The notes under the pieces are model-generated. The model was not told where the DNA came from. It searched no databases and saw only the letters and a list, made by a program, of their open reading frames with translations. The position numbers and the translations under genes were made by a program. A stretch of 64,000 bases of DNA from JAADHI01 sp964451325 (lineage in GTDB: Bacteria > Nitrospirota > Nitrospiria > SBBL01 > JAADHI01), in assembly GCA_964451325.1 (NCBI GenBank), contig CAYVHO010000006.1:62001-126000 (forward strand), in the 5' to 3' direction. Positions within the stretch are counted from its first letter, which is position 1, and every line of letters starts with the position of its first letter. Shown here in pieces: positions 17,423 to 24,592 of the stretch.

Positions 17423-18136
17423 TTATCGTGTGCCGGTGTGGATGGCGACGATGCCGCCTGCCAGGTTTTGGTAAGCGGTGTTTTTGAATCCGGTGTTTTC
17501 GATTTGTTTTTTGAAGGTGAGTTGGTTGGGGAATTTTCGGATGGAGTCGGGCAGGTATTGATAGATGCCTGTTTTGTCTCTTGCGACCCAGGTGCCGATC
17601 TTGGGCAGCAGGACAAAGGAATAAAAATCGTACATTTTGCGAAAGGGTGGGAAAACCGGGGTTGAAAAATCGAGGCAGGCCATTCTCCCGCCGGGTTTGA
17701 GCAAACGGTAGATTTCACTGAGGGCTTGTTTGAGGTCTGAAACATTTCTCATGCAAAAACCTGTCAAAATCGCATCAAATGACTGGTCTCGAAAGGGCAG
17801 GCGTTCTGCATTGGCGAGCGCGACGGAGACCTCTTTTAAACCTCGTGTTTCAATTTTCTTTTTGCCGATGGAAAGCATGGGTTCGTTTAAGTCGGAGGCG
17901 ATAACAAATCCACCTTTTCCCAGTCGTTCTGCTGCTAAAATTGAAAGATCAGCTGTGCCAGAGCCAATATCCAGTACCTTATGATTGGGCGCAATGTCGA
18001 GCAGATCCAGGGTCTTTTTTTTCCATGAATGGTGAAGCCCAAGAGAGAGTAAGCTGTTATTTAAATCGTAATAATGCGCGATGGAGCTGAACATCTTTTG
18101 TACGGTTTTTTCTTTGTCGAAGGCGGTTTGTGTCAC
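17423..18136 (-). CDS. ubiE: Ubiquinone/menaquinone methyltransferase UbiE/MenG
   Basis: This enzyme methylates the quinone ring precursor in menaquinone or ubiquinone synthesis. The 237-residue protein has the SAM-binding motif VLDIGSGTADLSI, the family segment FDAILTGFCMRNV and the C-terminal ...AYQNLAGGIVAIHTG motif. The start is GTG 18136 with AAGGA upstream. It converges with the HD-GYP gene, 29 bases between stops. Whether it serves menaquinone, ubiquinone or both cannot be read here. Confidence 0.93.
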   Translation of the reverse strand: MTQTAFDKEKTVQKMFSSIAHYYDLNNSLLSLGLHHSWKKKTLDLLDIAPNHKVLDIGSGTADLSILAAERLGKGGFVIASDLNEPMLSIGKKKIETRGLKEVSVALANAERLPFRDQSFDAILTGFCMRNVSDLKQALSEIYRLLKPGGRMACLDFSTPVFPPFRKMYDFYSFVLLPKIGTWVARDKTGIYQYLPDSIRKFPNQLTFKKQIENTGFKNTAYQNLAGGIVAIHTGTR

Positions 18137-18257
18137 AATTTTCCTTATGATTATAAAAACGGAATTCTCTCTGTTCGAGGTTTTTACCTTTCTTTAAATT
18201 GAGTTTGTTTTTTGTCGGTTTTTATAAACGGATGCATGAAGCGAAGTCAAGAGAAGT

Positions 18258-18313
18258 CCTGCGTGAGCAGGGGATACTTGTTTGAACGTCGGCTTAAAAG
18301 CCGACATTCAAAC
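18258..18313 (-). other. Two hairpins at the 3' end of the outer-membrane protein gene
   Basis: One near-perfect inverted repeat (18280-18313) pairs GTTTGAA plus GTCGGCTT with AAGCCGAC plus TTCAAAC. It contains the last codons and stop of the gene that ends at 18294. A second hairpin follows on the transcript (18258-18271, CCTGC stem). There is no T run, so they look more like mRNA 3'-end stabilisers or a factor-dependent end than an intrinsic terminator. Confidence 0.5.
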
Positions 18314-19034
18314 GTGCAGTGTACATGGGCAGGTCACCAAAATCTGCTTGAAAAACAAAGTTGATGAGCGCGAGGGAAATCTTCGCACCGACAAAGGGTT
18401 TTGCGACGTTGATTTCCGCTTTTTGAAGGTTTAAAATCGGGTCTTTTTCTTCGCTGGAGATCCAAACCTGTCCGTAACCTGCGTAGGGCGTGACAAAGAG
18501 AAAACCCTTGCTGATAGAGATGTCGGCGCCCATGGTTTCTAAATCAAGATCATCCACACCGGATAAGGTGGTGTAAGACCCGCGAATTGCGACAGCGGGT
18601 AGTGTTGCATTTCCCGAAATGATGGCCCACTTAAGCTCTCCTCCGATGACTTTAATATTTGAACTGGGAAGTTTTGTGTAGCTTGCACCGATGTCAAACC
18701 CGAAAGGCAATCCTTTTTGAAGGTGAATTCGTGGCAAAATGATGGTTCCGGGTACATCATCTAGGAGGACGGAATCCCAAAGTCCCTCATCTATGTTGAT
18801 GGCCGTGGCTTCGATACCGATATCAAAGCCAAAAATGCCAAGCGGTTCTGCAGGTGCCAGCGGTAGGTAGCTGATCGCAAGTCCGATTTCTTTGGAGAAA
18901 TCTTCAAAGACGGATTGCGCTAAGATGCTTGGAAGTTCAATGTCAAGTTTTCCCGCAGCGGCGGGTCGGCTGAAAACGACTAAGGTCAGGACCAGTGTAG
19001 CCCAAATTGTGTAGCCTTTTATTTTAGATGACAT
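18294..19034 (-). CDS. Predicted outer-membrane beta-barrel protein (DUF6588-like)
   Basis: This is an exported protein of 246 residues. The signal peptide is visible, with a basic start (SSKIKG), a hydrophobic core and a likely cleavage after RPAAA (about residue 27). The rest consists of alternating beta-strand segments with aromatic residues, ending in LNVGF with a terminal Phe, as expected of outer-membrane barrels. Sections such as FGFDIGASYTKLP resemble a family of uncharacterised barrels (DUF6588, recalled and not searched). ATG 19034 has AAGGAG nine bases upstream. A longer frame starting at 19073 would hide the signal peptide. Function unknown. Confidence 0.6.
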   Translation of the reverse strand: MSSKIKGYTIWATLVLTLVVFSRPAAAGKLDIELPSILAQSVFEDFSKEIGLAISYLPLAPAEPLGIFGFDIGIEATAINIDEGLWDSVLLDDVPGTIILPRIHLQKGLPFGFDIGASYTKLPSSNIKVIGGELKWAIISGNATLPAVAIRGSYTTLSGVDDLDLETMGADISISKGFLFVTPYAGYGQVWISSEEKDPILNLQKAEINVAKPFVGAKISLALINFVFQADFGDLPMYTARLNVGF

Positions 19035-19121
19035 GGATGGATTCTCCTTTAAAATGATTGACTGTCTGCTCACGTAGTAAGTGGGGGATCAATTTTTAAC
19101 CCAGTATATCAGAATTTTTTC

Positions 19122-19150
19122 TTGACAAAGAAAGACTTAGACACTAATAT
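19122..19150 (+). promoter_or_regulatory. Predicted promoter of the tRNA-tuf-rpmG-secE operon
   Basis: TTGACA (19122-19127) and TAATAT (19145-19150) are 17 bases apart. The start of transcription would be near 19157, about 130 bases before tRNA-Thr. The four tRNAs and tuf follow without a clear terminator. Confidence 0.6.
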
Positions 19151-19290
19151 TAGCCGTTTGTTTGGCTAGGTCATTCTTTCGTTGTTTTTTGCTAAAACAC
19201 GTTTGGGATATAAATTTCTTCAAATGCAAATCGTAGGTCTATATATCATAGTCATTTTTTGAATGTAAAGAATCCGACATTGAGCCGAAG

Positions 19291-19363
19291 GCTGGCGTAG
19301 CTCAGTTGGCAGAGCAGCTGATTTGTAATCAGCAGGTCGGGGGTTCAAATCCCTTCGCCAGCT
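19291..19363 (+). tRNA. tRNA-Thr (anticodon TGT)
   Basis: Acceptor GCTGGCG pairs with CGCCAGC. The anticodon loop TTTGTAA reads TGT. The T arm GGGGGTTCAAATCCCTT is standard. CCA is not encoded (TCCGG follows). It is the first of four tRNAs in the thrU-tyrU-glyT-thrT order also found before tufB in E. coli. Confidence 0.95.
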
Positions 19364-19454
19364 CCGGATTTTCTGTCGAGCTTGGATTGACAAATCTGAA
19401 GGATGAACGCGGAAGTTGGTCGCATATAATATAGAGTTAATGTCTTTTTGATGT

Positions 19455-19540
19455 GGGGAGGTACCCGAGTGGACAAAGGGAGCAGACTGTAAATCTGCCG
19501 CTTCCGAGCTACGGAGGTTCGAATCCTCCCCTCCCCACCA
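19455..19540 (+). tRNA. tRNA-Tyr (anticodon GTA)
   Basis: This is an 86-base class II tRNA with acceptor GGGGAGG/CCTCCCC, anticodon loop with GTA inside GCAGACTGTAAATCTGC, a long variable arm (CGCTTCCGAGCTACGGAG region) and encoded CCA at 19538-19540. Confidence 0.96.
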
Positions 19541-19554
19541 GTCAAATTGGTTTT

Positions 19555-19629
19555 GCGGGAATAGCTCAGTGGTAGAGCGCTAGCCTTCCAAGCTGGATGT
19601 CGCGGGTTCAAATCCCGTTTCCCGCTCCA
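19555..19629 (+). tRNA. tRNA-Gly (anticodon TCC)
   Basis: Acceptor GCGGGAA pairs with TTCCCGC. The anticodon loop CTTCCAA reads TCC. The T arm is CGGGTTCAAATCCCG, and CCA is encoded at 19627-19629. Confidence 0.96.
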
Positions 19630-19727
19630 AAATAAGCAGTGGGACTTGCGGTGGATGTCTTTTTTGTTTCGACTGAGTTTTATCTTGGGGAGATTTGTTA
19701 AGTTGTGAGGTTAGGGGCTGCTCTTGT

Positions 19728-19800
19728 GCCCTTGTAGCTCAGTCGGTAGAGCACATCCTTGGTAAGGATGAGGTCACCGGTTCAAATCCGGTCAAGGGCT
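19728..19800 (+). tRNA. tRNA-Thr (anticodon GGT)
   Basis: Acceptor GCCCTTG pairs with CAAGGGC. The anticodon loop TTGGTAA reads GGT. The T arm is CCGGTTCAAATCCGG. CCA is not encoded, and a run of T follows directly. The next gene is tuf, 161 bases downstream. The stretch between contains no supported coding sequence. Confidence 0.95.
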
Positions 19801-19949
19801 TTTTTATGTACTATGCCACCTAAGGAAGAAATGCTAGACGGGGAGATGGATCGATGTTATCTTTGTCCAAAATTGAGGGTCTGTCCCAGATCTTGGGGGC
19901 GTTTTAAGTTAGGTATTCTGTTTTTTGTAGTGTTTGATACTAATCTAAT

Positions 19950-21158
19950 GAGGAGATAGAGATGGGTAAGGCGAAGTTTGAGCGGACAAAGCCGCATGTG
20001 AATATAGGGACAATTGGTCACGTGGATCACGGGAAGACGACCTTGACCTCTGCAATTACAAAAGTTCTGGCCGAAAAAGGCTCAGCCGAATATCTTGCCT
20101 ACGACTCCATTGATCGAGCACCTGAAGAGCGGGAACGTGGTATCACCATCGCCATCGCGCATGTCGAATACGAAACCGAAAAAAGACACTATGCCCATGT
20201 GGATTGCCCCGGTCATGCCGACTACGTCAAAAACATGATTACTGGCGCTGCACAGATGGACGGCGCAATCTTAGTCGTCTCCGCCGCAGATGGCCCCATG
20301 CCGCAAACACGGGAACACATTCTACTCGCGCGTCAGGTTGGCGTGCCTTTCATCGTGGTCTATCTCAACAAAGCCGATCAGGTCGATGATGAAGAACTAC
20401 TCGAACTCGTTGAATTAGAAGTTCGAGAGCTGCTTTCAAAATATGATTTTCCAGGAGATGACATCCCCTTGGTCGTGGGTTCTGCCTTAAAAGCCTGCGA
20501 AGGCGATAGCGGCCCCATGGGAGGAGAATCCATCTTAAAACTCATGGATGCCATCGACGAATACATCCCCACGCCGAAGCGTGAAATAGACAAACCCTTT
20601 ATCATGCCTATAGAAGACGTCTTTTCTATTTCAGGTCGTGGCACCGTCGTGACCGGTCGTATCGAAAAAGGCGTTTGTAAGGTGGGTGACGAAATTGAAA
20701 TTGTTGGCGTTACCGAAACCCAGAAAACAGTCGTTACCGGTGTAGAAATGTTTCGCAAGATCTTAGATCGTGGCGAAGCCGGAGACAATGTCGGCGTCTT
20801 AATTCGTGGCACCAAACGAGAAGAAGTGCAGCGTGGCATGGTCCTGTCGAAACCGGGCAGCATTACCCCGCACACCGTATTTAAGGCCGAAGCCTATATC
20901 CTGACCAAAGAAGAAGGGGGTCGTCATACCCCGTTTTTTAATGGCTATCGTCCGCAGTTTTATTTGAGAACCACCGACGTCACCGGTATTGCGAAATTGA
21001 ACGAAGGTGTTGAAATGGTCATGCCTGGAGACAACGCCGCGATGGAAGTTGAGTTGATTATGCCGATCGCCATGGACGTCGGATTGCGTTTTGCGATTCG
21101 AGAAGGCGGTCGAACGGTCGGCGCCGGCGTCATCACAGAAATTATTAAGTAATTTACG
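19950..21158 (+). repeat. tuf repeat, copy A (1.2 kb, nearly identical to 36070-37278)
   Basis: From the G before the Shine-Dalgarno sequence to eight bases past the stop, this block equals copy B except for three synonymous third-base changes close to the 3' end (offset 16,120). Outside these limits the flanks differ completely. Confidence 0.93.
19962..21152 (+). CDS. tuf: Elongation factor Tu (copy A)
   Basis: EF-Tu delivers aminoacyl-tRNA to the ribosome in a GTP-dependent way. The 396-residue protein has all GTPase motifs: GHVDHGKTTL (18-27), the switch region RGITI, DCPGH (81-85), NKAD (136-139) and SALK. Domains 2 and 3 are complete. AGGAG precedes the ATG. The gene uses C-ending codons (GCC, ATC, GGC) far more than the neighbouring ribosomal protein genes, which prefer T-ending ones. 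It is the tufB-type copy, after the tRNA cluster and before rpmG and secE. A second copy with the same protein lies at 36082. Confidence 0.98.
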   Translation: MGKAKFERTKPHVNIGTIGHVDHGKTTLTSAITKVLAEKGSAEYLAYDSIDRAPEERERGITIAIAHVEYETEKRHYAHVDCPGHADYVKNMITGAAQMDGAILVVSAADGPMPQTREHILLARQVGVPFIVVYLNKADQVDDEELLELVELEVRELLSKYDFPGDDIPLVVGSALKACEGDSGPMGGESILKLMDAIDEYIPTPKREIDKPFIMPIEDVFSISGRGTVVTGRIEKGVCKVGDEIEIVGVTETQKTVVTGVEMFRKILDRGEAGDNVGVLIRGTKREEVQRGMVLSKPGSITPHTVFKAEAYILTKEEGGRHTPFFNGYRPQFYLRTTDVTGIAKLNEGVEMVMPGDNAAMEVELIMPIAMDVGLRFAIREGGRTVGAGVITEIIK

Positions 21159-21191
21159 CGTAATCATTACGCTTTACATGGGGCTTGGCTT

Positions 21192-21341
21192 ATGAGAGAA
21201 ATTATTACTTTGGGTTGTTTGGATTGCAAAAGAAGAAACTATTCGACGATGAAGAACAAGCGGAATACGCCTGATCGGGTTGAATTGAAGAAATATTGTA
21301 ATTCCTGTCGGAAACATACGCTGCATAAAGAGGTCAAGTAG
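21192..21341 (+). CDS. rpmG: 50S ribosomal protein L33
   Basis: This 49-residue protein is encoded by a short frame between tuf and tRNA-Trp. It reads REIITLGCLDCKRRNYST and continues to KYCNSCRKHTLHKEVK. Two C-x2-C pairs (Cys9/Cys12 and Cys36/Cys39) form the zinc ribbon of the zinc-binding L33 form. The order tuf-rpmG-tRNA-Trp-secE-nusG is typical of many bacteria and supports the call. Confidence 0.95.
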   Translation: MREIITLGCLDCKRRNYSTMKNKRNTPDRVELKKYCNSCRKHTLHKEVK

Positions 21342-21364
21342 ATTTGATTGATGAATTGCATTTT

Positions 21365-21439
21365 AGGCCAGTAGCTCTAATTGGTTAGAGCGGCGGTCTC
21401 CAAAACCGCATGTTGGGGGTTCGAGTCCCTCCTGGCCTG
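21365..21439 (+). tRNA. tRNA-Trp (anticodon CCA)
   Basis: Acceptor AGGCCAG pairs with CTGGCCT. The anticodon loop CTCCAAA reads CCA. The T arm is GGGGGTTCGAGTCCCTC, discriminator G, and no CCA is encoded. It lies between rpmG and secE. Confidence 0.96.
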
Positions 21440-21506
21440 CTTTTTTTGAGTGGGTCGTTTGTGCGAATTCAATTTTATCGAGATTACTGATATAAGGGAG
21501 AGTCAG

Positions 21507-21701
21507 ATGGTTGGAAAGGGATTAAATGCTGTTCGTGGTTTTTTTAAGGACGTTAAAAGCGAACTCTTAAAAGTGACGTTTCCCTCGAAAAATGAAACGA
21601 TTGGCTCGACAACGGTTGTGATTATTTTTACCATGATTGTGGCGCTTTATTTGGCCGGTGTTGATATTATTCTCGTTCGTTTGCTTCGTTTGGCAGTTTA
21701 A
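21507..21701 (+). CDS. secE: Preprotein translocase subunit SecE
   Basis: SecE clamps the SecY channel in the inner membrane. The short 64-residue form has an amphipathic section (FFKDVKSELLKVTFPSKNE, residues about 11-29) and one membrane helix (about 33-57). ATG 21507 has AAGGGAG six bases upstream. A longer frame from 21450 is unlikely because it has no such site and starts just after tRNA-Trp. The stop overlaps a possible upstream nusG ATG. Confidence 0.93.
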   Translation: MVGKGLNAVRGFFKDVKSELLKVTFPSKNETIGSTTVVIIFTMIVALYLAGVDIILVRLLRLAV

Positions 21702-21724
21702 TGTCCTTGAGCGAGGGAGGGCTT

Positions 21725-22255
21725 ATGGAAAAGGAATGGTATGTCGTGCATACCTACTCGGGTTATGAGGGGCGGGTTAAGGCGAGTTTGGAAGAACGCG
21801 TGAAGACACTTGGCCTCGAAGAGCGGGTGGGAACGATCTTAATCCCCTCTGAAGAAGTGACTGAGATAAAGGAAGGGAAAAAACGGACTTCCACAAAAAA
21901 GTTTTTCCCAGGTTATATTATCGCAGAGCTGGTGCTTGATCCTGAAATTCATCAGCTTGTAACAGGAACCCCAAAAGTCACCGGGTTTCTGGGTGCAGGA
22001 GATATGCCTGCGCCCTTGCCGCTCCAGGAAGTAAAGCGGCTTCTAAAACAATTGGATGAAGGTGTTGCCCCTTCTGCTGATTTGGCGCGTTTCGACAAAT
22101 CTGAAAATGTTCGTATTGTGGATGGTCCTTTTTTGGGTTTCAATGGTGTTGTTGATGAAGTGAATGCGGATCAGGAAAAGCTGAAGGTCTTGGTGAGTAT
22201 CTTTGGGCGCTCTACTCCCGTTGAACTCAGTTATTTGCAAGTTGAAAAAGTGTAA
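21725..22255 (+). CDS. nusG: Transcription termination/antitermination factor NusG
   Basis: NusG binds RNA polymerase and couples it to ribosomes or Rho. The N-terminal NGN domain (WYVVHTYSGYEGRVK, then KKFFPGYI) and a C-terminal KOW domain (about residues 122-175, VRIVDGPFLGFNGVVDEV) are seen. Length 176. The start at ATG 21725 follows a GGGAGG stretch. An ATG at 21701 overlaps the secE stop but has no ribosome site. Confidence 0.95.
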   Translation: MEKEWYVVHTYSGYEGRVKASLEERVKTLGLEERVGTILIPSEEVTEIKEGKKRTSTKKFFPGYIIAELVLDPEIHQLVTGTPKVTGFLGAGDMPAPLPLQEVKRLLKQLDEGVAPSADLARFDKSENVRIVDGPFLGFNGVVDEVNADQEKLKVLVSIFGRSTPVELSYLQVEKV

Positions 22256-22264
22256 TTTAAAGTG

Positions 22265-22296
22265 CCAATTCCAGGTGTGAACCTGGGGCCAGTTGG
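22265..22296 (+). promoter_or_regulatory. Leader hairpin upstream of rplK
   Basis: CCAGGT (22271-22276) and ACCTGG (22281-22286) form a perfect stem with loop GTGA, inside an outer CCAA/TTGG pairing. It lies 22 bases before the rplK ATG. In E. coli the L11-L1 mRNA leader is the binding site for L1 feedback. A similar role here is only inferred from position. Confidence 0.35.
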
Positions 22297-22317
22297 AATA
22301 GAAAGGGCGTAGAAAAA

Positions 22318-22740
22318 ATGGCAAAAGAAATAAAAGGTTTGGTTAAACTCCAAATTCCTGCAGGAAAAGCAAATCCCGCGCCACCCGTCGGTCCAGCCTT
22401 GGGTCAACATGGGGTGAATATTATGGAGTTTTGTAAGGCCTTCAATGAAAAAACAAAAGGCATGGAAGGCTCGATTGTTCCTGCGGTGATCGAAATCTAT
22501 GCGGATCGCACCTTTACTTTTGTACTGAAAAGCCCTCCTGCCTCTGATCTTCTGAAAAAATCTGCGGGCATTGCGAAAGGGTCTGCGGTACCACACAAAG
22601 AAAAGGTCGGCTCGGTAACACAGGCACAGGTTGAGGAAATTGCAAAAAAGAAGATGGACGATCTCAATGCAGTGGATCTTGCGGGTGCCTGCAAGATTAT
22701 TGAAGGTGCGGCCAGAAGTATGGGAATTGAGGTGAAATAA
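22318..22740 (+). CDS. rplK: 50S ribosomal protein L11
   Basis: L11 forms part of the GTPase-associated stalk base. The 140-residue protein has the conserved PAGKANPAPPVGPALGQHGVNIMEF segment in two halves (residues about 15-38) and the C-terminal rRNA-binding domain ending in GAARSMGIEVK. It opens the rplKAJL genes after nusG. Confidence 0.97.
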   Translation: MAKEIKGLVKLQIPAGKANPAPPVGPALGQHGVNIMEFCKAFNEKTKGMEGSIVPAVIEIYADRTFTFVLKSPPASDLLKKSAGIAKGSAVPHKEKVGSVTQAQVEEIAKKKMDDLNAVDLAGACKIIEGAARSMGIEVK

Positions 22741-22810
22741 TACAGGCGTAATTTTCTGCTGATGTTGTTTATCCAGCGGGTATTTGACTGCAACGCAATG
22801 AGGGATGAAG

Positions 22811-23509
22811 ATGGGAAAGAAGTATGACGCTTCGCTTCAAAAAATCGAAGCAAAAATGTATAGCCTGAAAGAGGCCTGCGACCTTGTCAGACAGGTGCAT
22901 TCTGCAAAGTTTGATGGCAGTGTTGATTTTGCCATTCGGCTGGGGGTTGATCCACGGCACTCCGATCAGATGGTCCGTGGCTCCGTTTTGTTACCGCATG
23001 GAACAGGGAAGAAGGTTCGGATCCTTGTTTTTGCTAAAGGAGATAAAGAAAAAGAAGCGCTTGAGGCAGGAGCAGACCATGTGGGTGTCGAAGATATACT
23101 CGAAAAAATCAAAACAGGGTGGCTTGATTTTGACCGGGTGATTGCAACCCCTGATTTGATGGGTGTTGTCGGGCGTTTGGGGAAAGTCCTGGGTCCGAGG
23201 GGTTTAATGCCAAATCCGAAAACGGGCACCGTGACCTTTGATGTTGCAAAAGCGGTCAATGAAATCAAAAAAGGCAAGGTTGATTATCGTGTTGAAAAGG
23301 CAGGGATTATTCATGTCGCTATTGGTCGTGTTTCGTTTACAGCGGAGCAGCTTTATGAAAATGCCCTAGCCATTTTTGACTCTGTGATCCGGCAGAAGCC
23401 TGCAGTTGCAAAGGGACAGTATATTAAACGTGTTGTTGTTTCTCCCACAATGGGGCCGGGTATCTCAGTTGACGAGGGAAGTCTTCGTCCCGAAAAAGCG
23501 GCCGCTTAA
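22811..23509 (+). CDS. rplA: 50S ribosomal protein L1
   Basis: L1 forms the ribosomal L1 stalk and in many bacteria represses its own L11-L1 mRNA. The 232-residue protein shows the family segments LGVDPRHSDQMVRG and VLGPRGLMPNPKTGTV. ATG 22811 is preferred over ATG 22805 because AGGG lies six bases upstream of it. It lies 70 bases after rplK. Confidence 0.96.
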   Translation: MGKKYDASLQKIEAKMYSLKEACDLVRQVHSAKFDGSVDFAIRLGVDPRHSDQMVRGSVLLPHGTGKKVRILVFAKGDKEKEALEAGADHVGVEDILEKIKTGWLDFDRVIATPDLMGVVGRLGKVLGPRGLMPNPKTGTVTFDVAKAVNEIKKGKVDYRVEKAGIIHVAIGRVSFTAEQLYENALAIFDSVIRQKPAVAKGQYIKRVVVSPTMGPGISVDEGSLRPEKAAA

Positions 23510-23537
23510 GCCCAAATTTGAGGGGAAAGGAAGAGGG

Positions 23538-24059
23538 ATGAATAGAGAAGAAAAAAAAGCGAGCGTTTCCCAGCTCAAGGACAAGTTTTCTCGTGCCAGT
23601 GTGGCGATATTGGCCGAGTTTTCTGGAATGGGTGTTGAGGAGCTTCGGCAGGTACGGAAAGAGTTGCGGGCAGCCGATGGTGAACTTCAGGTCGTCAAAA
23701 ATAAGCTGGCCATTCGGGCTTCACTTGGAACGACAGCTGAGGCTCTCGGTGTCCACTTTAAAGGTCCGACGGTCGTGGCCTTTGGTTATGCTGATCCCGT
23801 TGCACCGACAAAGGCCCTCAAGGCAATTTCGGATAAACAAAAAAAGCTAAAGATAAAAGCAGGCGTTATTGAGGGAACAGTTGTCGATCTGGAGGATTTC
23901 AAAAAGATCGCGCTCTTGCCTTCTAAAGATGTTTTGATTGCAGAATTGATTGCTCGTTTTAATGGCCCAATTACAGGGTTTGCGGGTAGCCTTAATGGCA
24001 TTCTAAGCAAATTTGTCCGTGCATTGGATGCGGTTCAGCAACAACGAAAAGATTCTTAA
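23538..24059 (+). CDS. rplJ: 50S ribosomal protein L10
   Basis: L10 anchors L7/L12 dimers to the ribosome. The 173-residue protein has the N-terminal rRNA-binding domain (SQLKDKFSRASVAILAEFSGM) and the long C-terminal helix that binds L12. ATG 23538 follows a purine-rich AAAGGAAGAGGG stretch. A longer frame from 23406 runs inside rplA and has no site. L10 often controls rplJL translation. Confidence 0.96.
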   Translation: MNREEKKASVSQLKDKFSRASVAILAEFSGMGVEELRQVRKELRAADGELQVVKNKLAIRASLGTTAEALGVHFKGPTVVAFGYADPVAPTKALKAISDKQKKLKIKAGVIEGTVVDLEDFKKIALLPSKDVLIAELIARFNGPITGFAGSLNGILSKFVRALDAVQQQRKDS

Positions 24060-24122
24060 ATATTGTAGTGGTGACATGGTCTTGGGGGCTTGCCCATAGA
24101 CCTTAACGAGGAGGATGAAAAA

Positions 24123-24512
24123 GTGGCAACAGCAGAATTAACAAATGAAGCAATTTTAACCGCAGTCGAAAAAATGCCTGTACTTCAACTTTCAGAGTTG
24201 ATCAAGATGGTTGAAGAGCGTTTTGGTGTTTCCGCAGCAGCACCTGTCGCTGTTGCAGCTGCCCCAGCGGGTGGTGGCACTGTAGAAGCTGTAGCGGAAA
24301 AAACCGAGTTTGATGTGATTTTAGCCAGTATTGGCGATAAAAAAATTCAGGTCATTAAAGCGGTTCGTGAAGTAACCAGCCTTGGTTTGAAAGAAGCAAA
24401 GGCTTTGGTGGATGGTGCACCTACACCGATCAAAACAGGTTTGTCCAAGGATGATGCCGAAGAGATGAAGAAAAGCCTGGAAGCCTCGGGTGCGACGATC
24501 GAAGTCAAATAG
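24123..24512 (+). CDS. rplL: 50S ribosomal protein L7/L12
   Basis: L7/L12 is the multicopy stalk protein that recruits GTPase factors. The 129-residue protein has an N-terminal dimer domain, an Ala/Gly/Pro hinge (about 42-55) and the C-terminal domain with KTEFDVIL, VREVTSLGLKEAKALVD and GATIEVK. The start is GTG 24123, eight bases after GAGGAGG. An upstream ATG at 24090 precedes that site and is not used. Confidence 0.97.
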   Translation: MATAELTNEAILTAVEKMPVLQLSELIKMVEERFGVSAAAPVAVAAAPAGGGTVEAVAEKTEFDVILASIGDKKIQVIKAVREVTSLGLKEAKALVDGAPTPIKTGLSKDDAEEMKKSLEASGATIEVK

Positions 24513-24538
24513 AACCTCAATTTTTTGGTAATCATTAA

Positions 24539-24570
24539 GGGTCTTTTTTTATGAGAAGGCCCATTTTTTC
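24539..24570 (+). terminator. Attenuator-like hairpin between rplL and rpoB
   Basis: GGGTCTT (24539-24545) pairs with AAGGCCC (24556-24562) with one G-U pair around a ten-base loop, and ATTTTTTC follows. E. coli has a partial terminator at the same place that lowers polymerase subunit synthesis relative to ribosomal proteins. The hairpin covers the upstream ATG at 24551, which supports the downstream rpoB start. Confidence 0.6.
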
Positions 24571-24592
24571 TTCAAACCTGCGTGGAGGGCAT

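Noticed and set aside
19759..19959. Open frame overlapping tRNA-Thr and the tuf leader
   Set aside because: It starts inside the tRNA, has no ribosome site and encodes no recognisable protein.
21158..21172. GCGTAAT/ATTACGC palindrome after the first tuf gene
   Set aside because: The arms are separated by one base and only three T follow, so it is not a convincing terminator. rpmG needs readthrough.
23406..23537. Longer N-terminus for L10
   Set aside because: The extension lies within rplA in another frame and has no ribosome site. L10 normally starts near MNREEKK.
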